Origin: Promethearchaeota archaeon
GTDB taxonomy: Archaea > Asgardarchaeota > Lokiarchaeia > Sigynarchaeales > SOKP01
Length of the DNA stretch: 7,171 nt
Reading direction: 5' to 3'
NCBI GenBank assembly: GCA_019894655.1
Contig: JAGXNZ010000306.1
Span: 1-7,171, forward strand
The notes under the pieces are model-generated. The model was not told the DNA's origin, made no database searches, and saw only the letters and a program-made list of their open reading frames with translations. Of this stretch, positions 1 through 5,970 are shown one piece after another (within the stretch, counting starts at the first letter, position 1; every line of letters starts with the position of its first letter). The position numbers were made by a program, and so were the translations under genes.

Positions 1-511
1 TTCCTAAGGTCGGATTCGCTGATATACCAGAAATTGAATCAGATCCTCCGCATTCTAATCCTAAAACGATATGGGAGAAATCAAACGGTTCTCTTTTCAA
101 TTCTCTTGCTTCTTCAGAAATTTTGTTCCCAAGAATAATACCTTTTTTTATTGCAGCTGGTGATCCTCCTTTAACTTCTTGTAAATCAAAAAATTCAACT
201 GGTTTATTTGATTTCTTGATATTATTAGCTAGTAATCTACTGCTGATATTTTCACAGCCTAAACCAATAATTACAGCTCCGTAGACATTAGGATTCTTTC
301 CTAAACCAATTAATGTATTCAAAGTGTTGCTATAATCGGGTCCAAATTGGCCACATCCTAAAGGATGAGTAATTGGCACAGCATCCTCAACTTTATTAGC
401 GATTTGCTGAACTACATGATTTACGCATACAACAGAAGAAATTATTGCTATCTTATTTCTAATTCCTACTTCACCCTTCGGCCGTTGATATCCCATAAAT
501 TCGTCGTTCAT
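1..511 (-). CDS. UxaA-family lyase, large subunit (N-terminal part, cut by window edge)
   Basis: This is the catalytic large part of an altronate dehydratase/galactarate dehydratase-type lyase, a metal-dependent enzyme that removes a group beta to a carboxylate. 170 codons are visible before the left edge. The family pattern is clear: GYQRPKGEVGIRNK (residues 7-20), HPLGCGQFGPD (49-59), GLGCENI (83-89), a FFDLQEVKGGSP block (107-118) and ECGGSDSISGISANPTLG (153-170). Cysteines 29, 53, 86 and 154 include family-conserved positions. The start is firm: ATG at 511-509 overlaps the small-subunit stop (ATGA) and follows a strong AAGGAGGT site. In many bacteria small and large parts are fused; here they are separate, as also in (R)-sulfolactate sulfo-lyase SuyAB. 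The substrate (altronate, galactarate or sulfolactate) cannot be told from this part, so no symbol is given. Confidence 0.9.
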   Translation of the reverse strand, partial: MNDEFMGYQRPKGEVGIRNKIAIISSVVCVNHVVQQIANKVEDAVPITHPLGCGQFGPDYSNTLNTLIGLGKNPNVYGAVIIGLGCENISSRLLANNIKKSNKPVEFFDLQEVKGGSPAAIKKGIILGNKISEEARELKREPFDFSHIVLGLECGGSDSISGISANPTLG

Positions 512-786
512 ATTTTCAATACCTCCTTGAGATACTGGCTTGTAAGATTATGGGTATGTATCCAATCTCCTTTCTTTATGTTTTCTGTAGCAAACCCTAT
601 TGACTGACCATATTTTTTTACCAAATCACCTTTTTTAATGTCTGTTAAAGCGATTTTATGCCCCATGCCTATGTTTTGGTTAGCAATAACAGAAATATTC
701 TTTATTTGAAGTTGTGAGTCTTTCGATATATCTTCCAAAGCAGTAGCGCAATTATCTTCTGGATTCATAATGATAAATTTCTTCAT
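508..786 (-). CDS. UxaA-family lyase, small SAF-domain subunit
   Basis: This 92-residue protein matches the N-terminal SAF domain of UxaA/GarD or the small subunit SuyA in size and sequence. Visible signatures are NPEDNCATALEDI (8-20), MGHKIALTDIKKGD (41-54), VKKYGQSIGFAT (56-67) and the closing WIHTHNL (75-81). His43, His77 and His79 are at positions typical of the family, where this domain helps form the substrate and metal site. The next gene begins inside its stop codon, so the two are co-translated and almost certainly form one enzyme. A TATA-like box lies about 37-46 bases upstream of the ATG, giving a predicted leader of roughly 15 bases, and no ribosome binding site is obvious. This gene should be the first of the operon, because the upstream DUF362 gene ends 95 bases away with its own T-run. 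Confidence 0.9.
   Translation of the reverse strand: MKKFIIMNPEDNCATALEDISKDSQLQIKNISVIANQNIGMGHKIALTDIKKGDLVKKYGQSIGFATENIKKGDWIHTHNLTSQYLKEVLKI
521..528 (-). promoter_or_regulatory. Strong Shine-Dalgarno site for the large subunit
   Basis: The minus strand reads AAGGAGGT, followed by a 9-base spacer and ATG at 511. It lies within the last codons of the small subunit and fixes the start of the large subunit. It is by far the clearest ribosome binding site in the window. Confidence 0.85.
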
Positions 787-822
787 ATTTCTGACTAATA
801 TATTACAATTCTAATTTTTTAA

Positions 823-832
823 GTATATAAAA
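823..832 (-). promoter_or_regulatory. TATA-like box of the UxaA-type operon
   Basis: The minus strand reads TTTTATATAC, preceded by ATCC that could act as a BRE. Its centre is about 42 bases upstream of the ATG at 786. With the usual archaeal TATA-to-start distance of about 26 bases, transcription would begin near 801, leaving a short leader. Confidence 0.55.
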
Positions 833-864
833 GGATAAAAATTCATTAATAAAATTAGTGTTAC

Positions 865-876
865 AAAAGAAAAAAA
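865..876 (-). terminator. T-rich terminator after the DUF362 gene
   Basis: The minus strand carries TTTTTTTCTTTT just 6 bases past the DUF362 stop codon (882-884). There is no convincing stem, so this fits an archaeal oligo-T terminator. It separates DUF362 from the UxaA-type operon downstream. Confidence 0.5.
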
Positions 877-881
877 TGATG

Positions 882-2082
882 TTAAATTTTAACTAATTCA
901 TAATCTGTATTTCCAAGAGCATCTTTTACAGCGGATTCAAACACTAAGGCTATATTGAGCATCGGATTTAAAGCTTGAAATTTTTCAATTCCAATTTCAA
1001 TAGGTTTACTCCATTCATCTTCTTTATTAAGGAAAGGAAGTCCTGGAGCAGCAATTTCTGCATCTACGCAAGCTTTATCAATCGCGACAGGATCTGTGGA
1101 TCCATAAACTCCTAAATCAGGAACTACCGGTATACTAGCATTAGAGACACAATCACACTGAGCGGGGATGTCAATAGCAATATTTAAGTATCGAATTTTA
1201 TCAGGCCCAAAGGTTATTACTGCCGTAGCATTATCTATGAATCGTTCAACAAAGGTGTTTACTTCATTCGCCGAAGGTCCTTTAATAGCTCTTTTTATAG
1301 GGCATTTTTGCATACATTTAAAACAACCATAGCACAAAGAAGCATTAATAATAGCAGAATTCCCATCCACCTTAACTGCACCTACTGGACAAGCTTCTAC
1401 GCATTCTTGTTTACACAAAGAAGGATCGCATTTCTTTAAATTTACAATTACACCCTCACTGAAATGAGCTAAATGCTTATTATGTTTGCTAACGCATCCA
1501 ATTCCAAGTTGTTTTAATGCACCTCCAAAACCAGCGAATGGATGACCCTTAAAATGAGAAATTATAACGAGCTTGTCATAATCAAAAAGTCCTTTAGCAC
1601 AGAAACTTCTTTAAATTGAATCCCTTCTATTTTTATTACTTTTCTATCAATTCCATCGGCTCCATCTATAAATTCAAGAGGAGCACCTGTAATCGATTCA
1701 GTGTAACCATGAAGATGTGCAATTTTTAGATGATCTGTTGCATTTCGTCGATGCATAACTCCTATTTCGTACTCCTCATTTATACTAATATGTTGAACAT
1801 GGCCTCCTAAGCCTTGAGTTTCGTAAGAGTAGGAATACCTCCTTTAGCTTTTATTGCATTAACTACTTCACGTACATAATCCGGTCGTACATATCTCGTA
1901 TTGTGTGCTTCCCCTACATGAACTTTCACTCCTACTTTCTCCCCCTGATTGATATGATCTAAAATCTTATCTAAAATAAGTCTAGTCTTTACGAGATTAT
2001 TTGTTACCATGTTGGCAGCAGTATTTTGTATAGAAGGAATTTCATTTGGCGAAGCCCAATAAACAATGGGTTTATTTACCAT
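882..2082 (-). pseudogene. DUF362 iron-sulfur protein, reading frame broken by two single-base losses
   Basis: Three consecutive minus-strand reading segments join into one DUF362 protein of about 400 residues if one base is restored near 1823 and another near 1597. Segment 1 runs from ATG at 2082, segment 2 starts with ETQGLGGHVQH and contains MHRRNATDHLKIAHLHGY, and segment 3 runs from GLFDYDKLVIISHFKGHP to the stop at 882. The composite has no other stop. It holds two ferredoxin-like motifs: Cys219, 224, 228, 232 (C-x4-C-x3-C-x3-CP) and Cys251, 254, 257, 261 (CxxCxxCxxxCP). The C-terminal half has the DUF362 pattern YLNIAIDI, CDC, VVPDLGVYGSTDPVAID. The family's reaction is not known; an electron-transfer role is inferred from the clusters. 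The TTG at 1418 is internal (Leu223 of the composite) and is not a real start. It may be a young pseudogene or an intact gene with sequencing errors. Confidence 0.85.
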
Positions 2083-2099
2083 TTTGGATAACCTTTATC

Positions 2100-2109
2100 T
2101 TTTTATAAG
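2100..2109 (-). promoter_or_regulatory. TATA-like box of the DUF362 gene
   Basis: The minus strand reads CTTATAAAAA, centred about 23 bases before the ATG at 2082. At the normal archaeal spacing, transcription would begin at or next to the ATG, so the message is probably leaderless. No ribosome binding site is visible. Confidence 0.5.
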
Positions 2110-2288
2110 ATAATTCTAATTAAGATAAAATCTATTAATAAACTTATTCAATATTGAAATTTATGTAATAGTTTAGGAAATCTATTTTCCAGTGAATTCC
2201 GAATCTTTAAACTTTCTAAACATTTAAATTGTTTAATGGTTTCACTTGAAACATATTTCCGAAAATTATGGATTAGGGTATTACAAAA
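2110..2288. other. AT-rich intergenic stretch between DUF362 and the AOR remnant
   Basis: I see no gene, RNA or strong repeat here. It must hold the outer part of the DUF362 promoter on the minus strand. It may also keep the old promoter of the AOR remnant on the plus strand; weak TATA-like candidates are ATTTAAAT near 2221-2228 and ACATATTT near 2250-2257. Together with the remnant, it fills the 337-base gap without an intact gene. Confidence 0.4.
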
Positions 2289-2399
2289 ATGTCAAAGGGA
2301 TATTTAGGCAAAATCTTATGGATAAATCTTTCTGATGAAACTTTTAAAGAAGAAATAAATTACAAAAAAATGCAAATTTTGATTAGTTCTGGAATATAA
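2289..2399 (+). pseudogene. N-terminal remnant of an aldehyde:ferredoxin oxidoreductase (AOR family)
   Basis: A 36-codon plus-strand frame from ATG at 2289 to TAA at 2397 begins MSKGYLGKILWINLSDETFK, followed by EEIN. This closely follows the start of tungsten-containing aldehyde:ferredoxin oxidoreductases, whose N-terminus runs like G-x-W-G-K-x-L-x-V-N-L-S/T-x-x-x-x-x-E-E. The tail ILISSGI resembles the following 'FLGGRGL' segment. A full AOR is about 600 residues, so more than 90 percent is missing, including all tungstopterin and [4Fe-4S] ligands. Right after the stop come an A9 run and the 3' end of ridA (convergent), so the rest was probably deleted. The surviving codons show no frameshift, which suggests a recent truncation. 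A genuine small protein is possible but less likely. Confidence 0.7.
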
Positions 2400-2401
2400 G
2401 G

Positions 2402-2410
2402 AAAAAAAAA
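2402..2410 (-). terminator. Oligo-T terminator of ridA
   Basis: Nine consecutive A on the plus strand give T9 on the minus strand, about 10 bases past the ridA stop. No stem is seen, consistent with an archaeal U-tract terminator. Confidence 0.6.
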
Positions 2411-2419
2411 TAATTTGAT

Positions 2420-2797
2420 TTATAACACCGCGATCGCGCTTATTTCTATTAGCATGCTAGGGAAAGGCAAATTCGATACTTCCACAGTTGCCCTTGAAGG
2501 ATAAGATTCTGAAACGCTGTTATCATTAAAGAATTTCTTGTAAACAGTATTCATTTCGTTAAATTCGTCAATATTTTTTAAAAATACGGTTGCATTAACT
2601 ATATTAGAAATTTTACCGCCTCCAGCTTCTACGATTGTTTTTATTTTGTTGAGGGTAGTTAAGGTCTGTTCTTTAATATCTTCCTCAGATTGAGCCGAAC
2701 CTTGACCAGAAATAAATATAAAATTACCCGTTTTTATGCCTGGATTATAAGGTCCTGCAACGGGAATTCCCGGATTAATCATTTCAATATCTGGCAT
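2420..2797 (-). CDS. ridA: RidA-family reactive imine/enamine deaminase
   Basis: This is a complete 125-residue RidA (YjgF/YER057c/UK114) protein, a normal length for the family. Such proteins form trimers in the cytosol and hydrolyse reactive enamines/imines made by PLP enzymes such as threonine dehydratase. Family landmarks are GPYNPGIKTG (15-24), FISGQG (28-33), VNATVFLKNIDEFNEMN (67-83), YPSRATVEV (99-107) and the ending LIEISAIAV (116-124). The key residues Tyr17, Arg102 and Glu118 correspond to the Tyr, Arg and Glu that hold the substrate in active RidA members, so deaminase activity is likely. The loop after SGQ is short and lacks the common 'P-x-T-G' turn. The gene is divergent from hisS across 149 bases, has its own T9 terminator, and appears to be transcribed alone. 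The start ATG at 2797 has no ribosome binding site, so a near-leaderless message is likely. Confidence 0.93.
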   Translation of the reverse strand: MPDIEMINPGIPVAGPYNPGIKTGNFIFISGQGSAQSEEDIKEQTLTTLNKIKTIVEAGGGKISNIVNATVFLKNIDEFNEMNTVYKKFFNDNSVSESYPSRATVEVSNLPFPSMLIEISAIAVL

Positions 2798-2946
2798 GAT
2801 TATTTTAACGCTTATTTGTTTTAATAGATTTTTATCTTGAATCCTTTTAGAAAAGGCAAGCTTAAATTAACCTTCCTTAATCCAATAAAAACGAAAAAGA
2901 TATTTGTAGATGATCGTTTTTTTAAGTAATACTAGCGCTAATTTAA
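2798..2946. promoter_or_regulatory. Divergent promoter region of ridA and hisS
   Basis: The 149-base gap holds both promoters. For ridA (minus strand) TATA-like candidates are CTATTAAAAC at 2818-2827 and AAGATAAAAATC at 2827-2838. For hisS (plus strand) TTTAAGTA at 2921-2928 is about the right distance for a start near 2950. Each start is preceded by a GCG-centred near-palindrome: AAGCGTT on the minus strand at 2806-2812 and TAGCGCTA on the plus strand at 2933-2940. Exact boxes are uncertain. Confidence 0.45.
2933..2940 (+). promoter_or_regulatory. Palindrome TAGCGCTA upstream of hisS
   Basis: A perfect 8-base palindrome lies 6 bases before the GTG at 2947. With flanks it reads ACTAGCGCTAAT, one pair short of a perfect 12-base palindrome. 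A close relative, ATTAGCGCTTAT, precedes the next plus-strand gene at 4425-4436. It could be an operator or promoter-proximal element, but the same core also occurs once inside hisS coding sequence, so chance is possible. Confidence 0.3.
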
Positions 2947-2958
2947 GTGAACAATATT

Positions 2959-4314
2959 ATGTCTAAGAAATTATCAACTAAACCACTAAGAGGAATGGAA
3001 GATTACTATCCATCTGATTTGCGAGAAACAAACTGGATAATTGATACTATTAGAGATGTTGCGGATTTGTATAGTTACGAAGAATTCGAAAGTCCAAAAT
3101 TGGAACCCATTGAAATTTTTGCCGCCAAATCCTCTGATGAGTTAGTAAATGAACAATCTTTCATATTTGAGAAGAAAAAAGGAGAAAAATTAATATTAAT
3201 TCCTGAACTTACTCCCTCATTAGCGCGAATAATCTCAGCGAAGCGTCAGGAATTAAAAAAACCTATAAGGTGGTTTTCAGTGCCAACATGCTATCGGTAT
3301 GAAAGACCACAAAAAGGTCGACGAAGGGAATTCAAGCAAATTAATATGGATATCTTAGGAGAAGATAATCTTTATGCTGATTTAGAGATATTTAACATTA
3401 TCGTTAATATTTTTTCCGAATTTGGTGCCACATCAAAACAATTTCAAATTTATTTCAATAATCGTCGCTTCATAGATTCTGTTTGTGAAATAATTTTAGA
3501 AATCCCAAAAGAAAAAATCCCGATAGTTTACAAAATTTTAGATAAAGCTGATAAAATGGAAGACTCGGAATACGAGAAGTATGTGTTAGAAAATTTTCAA
3601 AATGAGATAATTATCCAAGGTATTTTTAAGCTAAGGGAGGTTGCAAGTCTAGAAGAGTTTTTTAACAGATTTGAAGATATTTCTGAAGAATTTTACACTT
3701 CAAGGGGGTACAAAGAACTAACTTCATTTATACAACTTCTAGAAGATGCGAATATTTCAGAGTATTGTACTTTTTCTCCTGGGGTTGTGCGGGGTCTGGA
3801 TTATTATACCGGAATAGTATATGAAGTTTTTGATACAGGAAAAGAAAACATACGAAGTATTTTTGGTGGAGGACGCTATGATGACCTGTTATCTCTATTT
3901 TCTGATGAAAAAATTACGGGGACGGGATTTGGAATGGGTGTTTTAATGTTTTCTTTATTTCTAAAAACCTACGATTTAATACCTGAAGAAATTAGGGAAA
4001 AAGATTATACCGATACTATTTATATCGCCTCAATTAGTGATAACGTATCTAAATATGCGTTAAAACTAGCTCAAATGATTAGATTTGAAGATTTTCCTTG
4101 CATTGTAGATTATAGATTTTCAAATCTAAAAAATCAGTTGAGTAAAGCCAATGATCTTGGAGTTTTGATTGTATTGATAATTGGTTCTAAAGAGATGGAA
4201 CAGAATGAGGTTACAATCAAGAACATGAAAACGGAAAAGCAAGAAACGATTAAGGATAGTGCACTAATTGATAAAATTTATGATATACTGGATGAATTTG
4301 AGGACCAAGCTTAA
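2959..4314 (+). CDS. hisS: Histidyl-tRNA synthetase
   Basis: This class II synthetase charges tRNA-His with histidine in the cytosol. From ATG at 2959 it has 451 residues; an in-frame GTG at 2947 would add four (numbers below use that longer form). The ATG is preferred because LSTKPLRGMEDYYPSD already aligns with the family start. Landmarks are PELTPSLARI (86-95), motif 2 CYRYERPQKGRRREFKQ (115-131), histidine motif A VVRGLDYYTGIVYE (280-293), histidine motif B FGGGRYDDL (306-314) and a C-terminal anticodon-binding domain from about 356 to the end (NLKNQLSKANDLGVL, 393-407). Motif 3 is unusual: GFGMGVLMF (327-335) lacks the common Glu-Arg pair. The PELTPSLAR and GFGMG forms recall, from memory, the archaeal/plant-organelle HisRS group. 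It appears monocistronic. A HisZ-like paralogue is less likely because motif 2 and the anticodon domain are intact. Confidence 0.95.
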   Translation: MSKKLSTKPLRGMEDYYPSDLRETNWIIDTIRDVADLYSYEEFESPKLEPIEIFAAKSSDELVNEQSFIFEKKKGEKLILIPELTPSLARIISAKRQELKKPIRWFSVPTCYRYERPQKGRRREFKQINMDILGEDNLYADLEIFNIIVNIFSEFGATSKQFQIYFNNRRFIDSVCEIILEIPKEKIPIVYKILDKADKMEDSEYEKYVLENFQNEIIIQGIFKLREVASLEEFFNRFEDISEEFYTSRGYKELTSFIQLLEDANISEYCTFSPGVVRGLDYYTGIVYEVFDTGKENIRSIFGGGRYDDLLSLFSDEKITGTGFGMGVLMFSLFLKTYDLIPEEIREKDYTDTIYIASISDNVSKYALKLAQMIRFEDFPCIVDYRFSNLKNQLSKANDLGVLIVLIIGSKEMEQNEVTIKNMKTEKQETIKDSALIDKIYDILDEFEDQA

Positions 4315-4393
4315 GTCTATCGTATTTTTTAAAGTAAAATATAAAATCTGTATAATCAAATTCAAATTATTGATTTTTGTATTATAATCACTA

Positions 4394-4403
4394 GATTATA
4401 TCA
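4394..4403 (+). promoter_or_regulatory. Possible TATA-like box of the GltD-like gene
   Basis: The plus strand has GATTATATCA here, about 48-57 bases before the TTG start. Transcription would begin near 4424, giving a leader of about 27 bases, long enough to include the AGGT at 4440-4443. The assignment is tentative because the whole gap is AT-rich. Confidence 0.35.
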
Positions 4404-4439
4404 ATTTAGAAATTTCCCTCTAGTATTAGCGCTTATATT

Positions 4440-4443
4440 AGGT
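4440..4443 (+). promoter_or_regulatory. Weak ribosome binding site deciding a TTG start
   Basis: AGGT lies 7 bases before TTG at 4451 and matches part of the archaeal anti-Shine-Dalgarno. It supports TTG as the start of the GltD-like gene; the nearby GTG at 4455 is out of frame. Confidence 0.4.
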
Positions 4444-4450
4444 CTTTTAA

Positions 4451-5854
4451 TTGAGTGGAGAAAAACCAAAAGTTCGAAGTAAAGTTGCTGTTAAAAGTAA
4501 TTTATTGCCGATAAATGAACGTATAGGAAACTTTAAAGAAGTTAATCTTGGATATCTTAAAACTGAAGAAGTAGCTGAAGAATGTGAGAGATGTTTTCAG
4601 TGTTTTACAAAAAGTGATCCTAATGAAAAACCTCCGCCATGCATGAAGTATTGTCCTACCCATTGTAATTCAAGAGAGGTTATAAAAAATGTTATGGATA
4701 ACAATATTGAATACGCTCTTAGGATCATATACGAACATTATCCCTTTCCTAGAAGCGTGGAACGAGTATGTCCTGGTTATTGCCAGCTTTATTGTACAGC
4801 TGGAAAGAAAGGGGATTCAATTCAGATCCCTCTTATTAAACGATTTTTAGTTGATAATTACGGGCCTTATAAAGATTTTTTTAAATGTGAAGCAGACATA
4901 GGGAAAAAAGTTGCTATCATAGGTTCTGGACCTTTAGGTCTAACAGCTGCGTACTATTTACGAAAACTCGGGATTTCTGTAACCATTTTTGAAAAAACGA
5001 ATATCGTTGGAGGTATGATGGCTTTTGAAATACCAGAATTCAGATTACCAAGAGATATTCTTAATGAGGAAATCTCGGATTTAAAAAATTTGGGAGTCGA
5101 AATTGTTCTTAATAGAGCAATAGATGAAGATTTCACTATTGAAAGTTTATTAGAATCTGGATATGACGCAATTATCATAGGTATTGGAACTCATAAAGCG
5201 AGACAGACGGACCTTCCAGGGGGTAATCCTAAAGTCATTTTACAAGGCTTATCATTCTTAAGGAATTTTCATATGAATAATCAAAATCCCAATTTAGAAG
5301 GCAAAAAAGTGGTTGTAATTGGTGGTGGAAGCACAGCAACCGATGCAGCAAGAGTTAGTAAGCGGTTGGGAGCAGAAGTTTCCATTTTATATCGTAGAAA
5401 AAAAGAGCAGATGCCAGCAGGAAAAGGTGAAATTCAAGATACTGAAGATGAGGGAATAGCAATCAGTTATTTAATAGCTCCTGTGAAATATGTTTGTACG
5501 GAAGACAAAATTCAAGGTGCTGTATGTCAAAAAATAGAGTTAGGAGATCCTGATTCAAGTGGAAGACCTACTCCAATACCTATTGATGCATCAAATTTCA
5601 ATGTAGAAGCCGATTATATAATCGAAGCTATTGGGCAAGAACCTGATTTAGATGGGTTCAATACAGAAAAACTTAAGATTACTGATATGAACACATTCAT
5701 AGTCAACGAGAAATTTGTCACTTCCATTCCTGATGTGCTTGCTGGGGGAGATTGCGTCACAGGGTCAAAAAGGGTAGTCGAAGCAGTAGCTCATGGAAAA
5801 ATTATAGCCGATCAACTTAAAAGCATCTTCTCAGAAGAGAAGGATAAGAGTTGA
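4451..5854 (+). CDS. GltD/NfnB-like FAD, NAD(P) and iron-sulfur oxidoreductase
   Basis: The 467-residue protein has the layout of glutamate synthase small subunit (GltD) and of NfnB/SudA-type flavoproteins, which move electrons between NAD(P)H, FAD and [4Fe-4S] clusters. An N-terminal helical Fe-S domain carries Cys45, 48, 51, 64, 68 (followed by Pro), 72, then Cys107, 111, 115. The FAD fold has IIGSGPLGLTAAYYLRK (156-172) and GGMMAFEIPEFRLPRD (187-202). The NAD(P) fold has VVIGGGSTATDAARVSKRLG (288-307). The closing FAD motif is LAGGDCVTGSKRVVEAVAHG (430-449). Length and motifs are complete, so it should be active. The Cys51-to-Cys64 spacing is about 9 residues longer than the usual CxxC-x3-C-x3-CP. 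No large subunit (GltB-like or NfnA) is next to it, so its partner and substrate are unknown. It starts with TTG, and a T7 run follows it. Confidence 0.88.
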   Translation: MSGEKPKVRSKVAVKSNLLPINERIGNFKEVNLGYLKTEEVAEECERCFQCFTKSDPNEKPPPCMKYCPTHCNSREVIKNVMDNNIEYALRIIYEHYPFPRSVERVCPGYCQLYCTAGKKGDSIQIPLIKRFLVDNYGPYKDFFKCEADIGKKVAIIGSGPLGLTAAYYLRKLGISVTIFEKTNIVGGMMAFEIPEFRLPRDILNEEISDLKNLGVEIVLNRAIDEDFTIESLLESGYDAIIIGIGTHKARQTDLPGGNPKVILQGLSFLRNFHMNNQNPNLEGKKVVVIGGGSTATDAARVSKRLGAEVSILYRRKKEQMPAGKGEIQDTEDEGIAISYLIAPVKYVCTEDKIQGAVCQKIELGDPDSSGRPTPIPIDASNFNVEADYIIEAIGQEPDLDGFNTEKLKITDMNTFIVNEKFVTSIPDVLAGGDCVTGSKRVVEAVAHGKIIADQLKSIFSEEKDKS

Positions 5855-5897
5855 TCTGTTAAGTAACAATAATCGTGTATTTAATTGAATTATCGAC

Positions 5898-5904
5898 TTT
5901 TTTT
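5898..5904 (+). terminator. Oligo-T run after the GltD-like gene
   Basis: A T7 run lies 44 bases after the stop codon, with no clear stem. It is compatible with an archaeal terminator between this gene and the membrane-protein gene. Confidence 0.35.
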
Positions 5905-5970
5905 GATTAATATGACTCAAAGTTTGGAAAACACGAACATTATTAAGATTTAGAGTAATTAATTCTATTT

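Noticed and set aside
365..607. Plus-strand open frame of 80 codons
   Set aside because: It lies opposite the UxaA-type subunits, whose conserved motifs are certain, and its own translation shows no recognisable pattern.
882..1418. Stand-alone small ferredoxin-like protein starting at the TTG at 1418
   Set aside because: Coding similarity to DUF362 continues upstream in the same frame to about 1597 and includes the first cluster cysteine (Cys219 of the composite), so this start is inside a longer gene.
2400..2426. Continuation of the AOR remnant past its stop (a frame reading G-K-K-N-N-L-I-Y-N)
   Set aside because: The LIY resembles the AOR 'LLY' segment, but the spacing is off by one and the run is mostly poly-A, so it is not convincing.
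3219..3230. ATTAGCGCGAAT as a further copy of the palindromic motif
   Set aside because: It encodes the Ser-Leu-Ala-Arg-Ile of the conserved PELTPSLARI segment of HisRS, so it is explained by protein sequence; kept only as a caution for the motif.
4954..5178. Minus-strand open frame of 74 codons
   Set aside because: It is antisense to the FAD domain of the GltD-like gene, which has clear motifs in the other strand.
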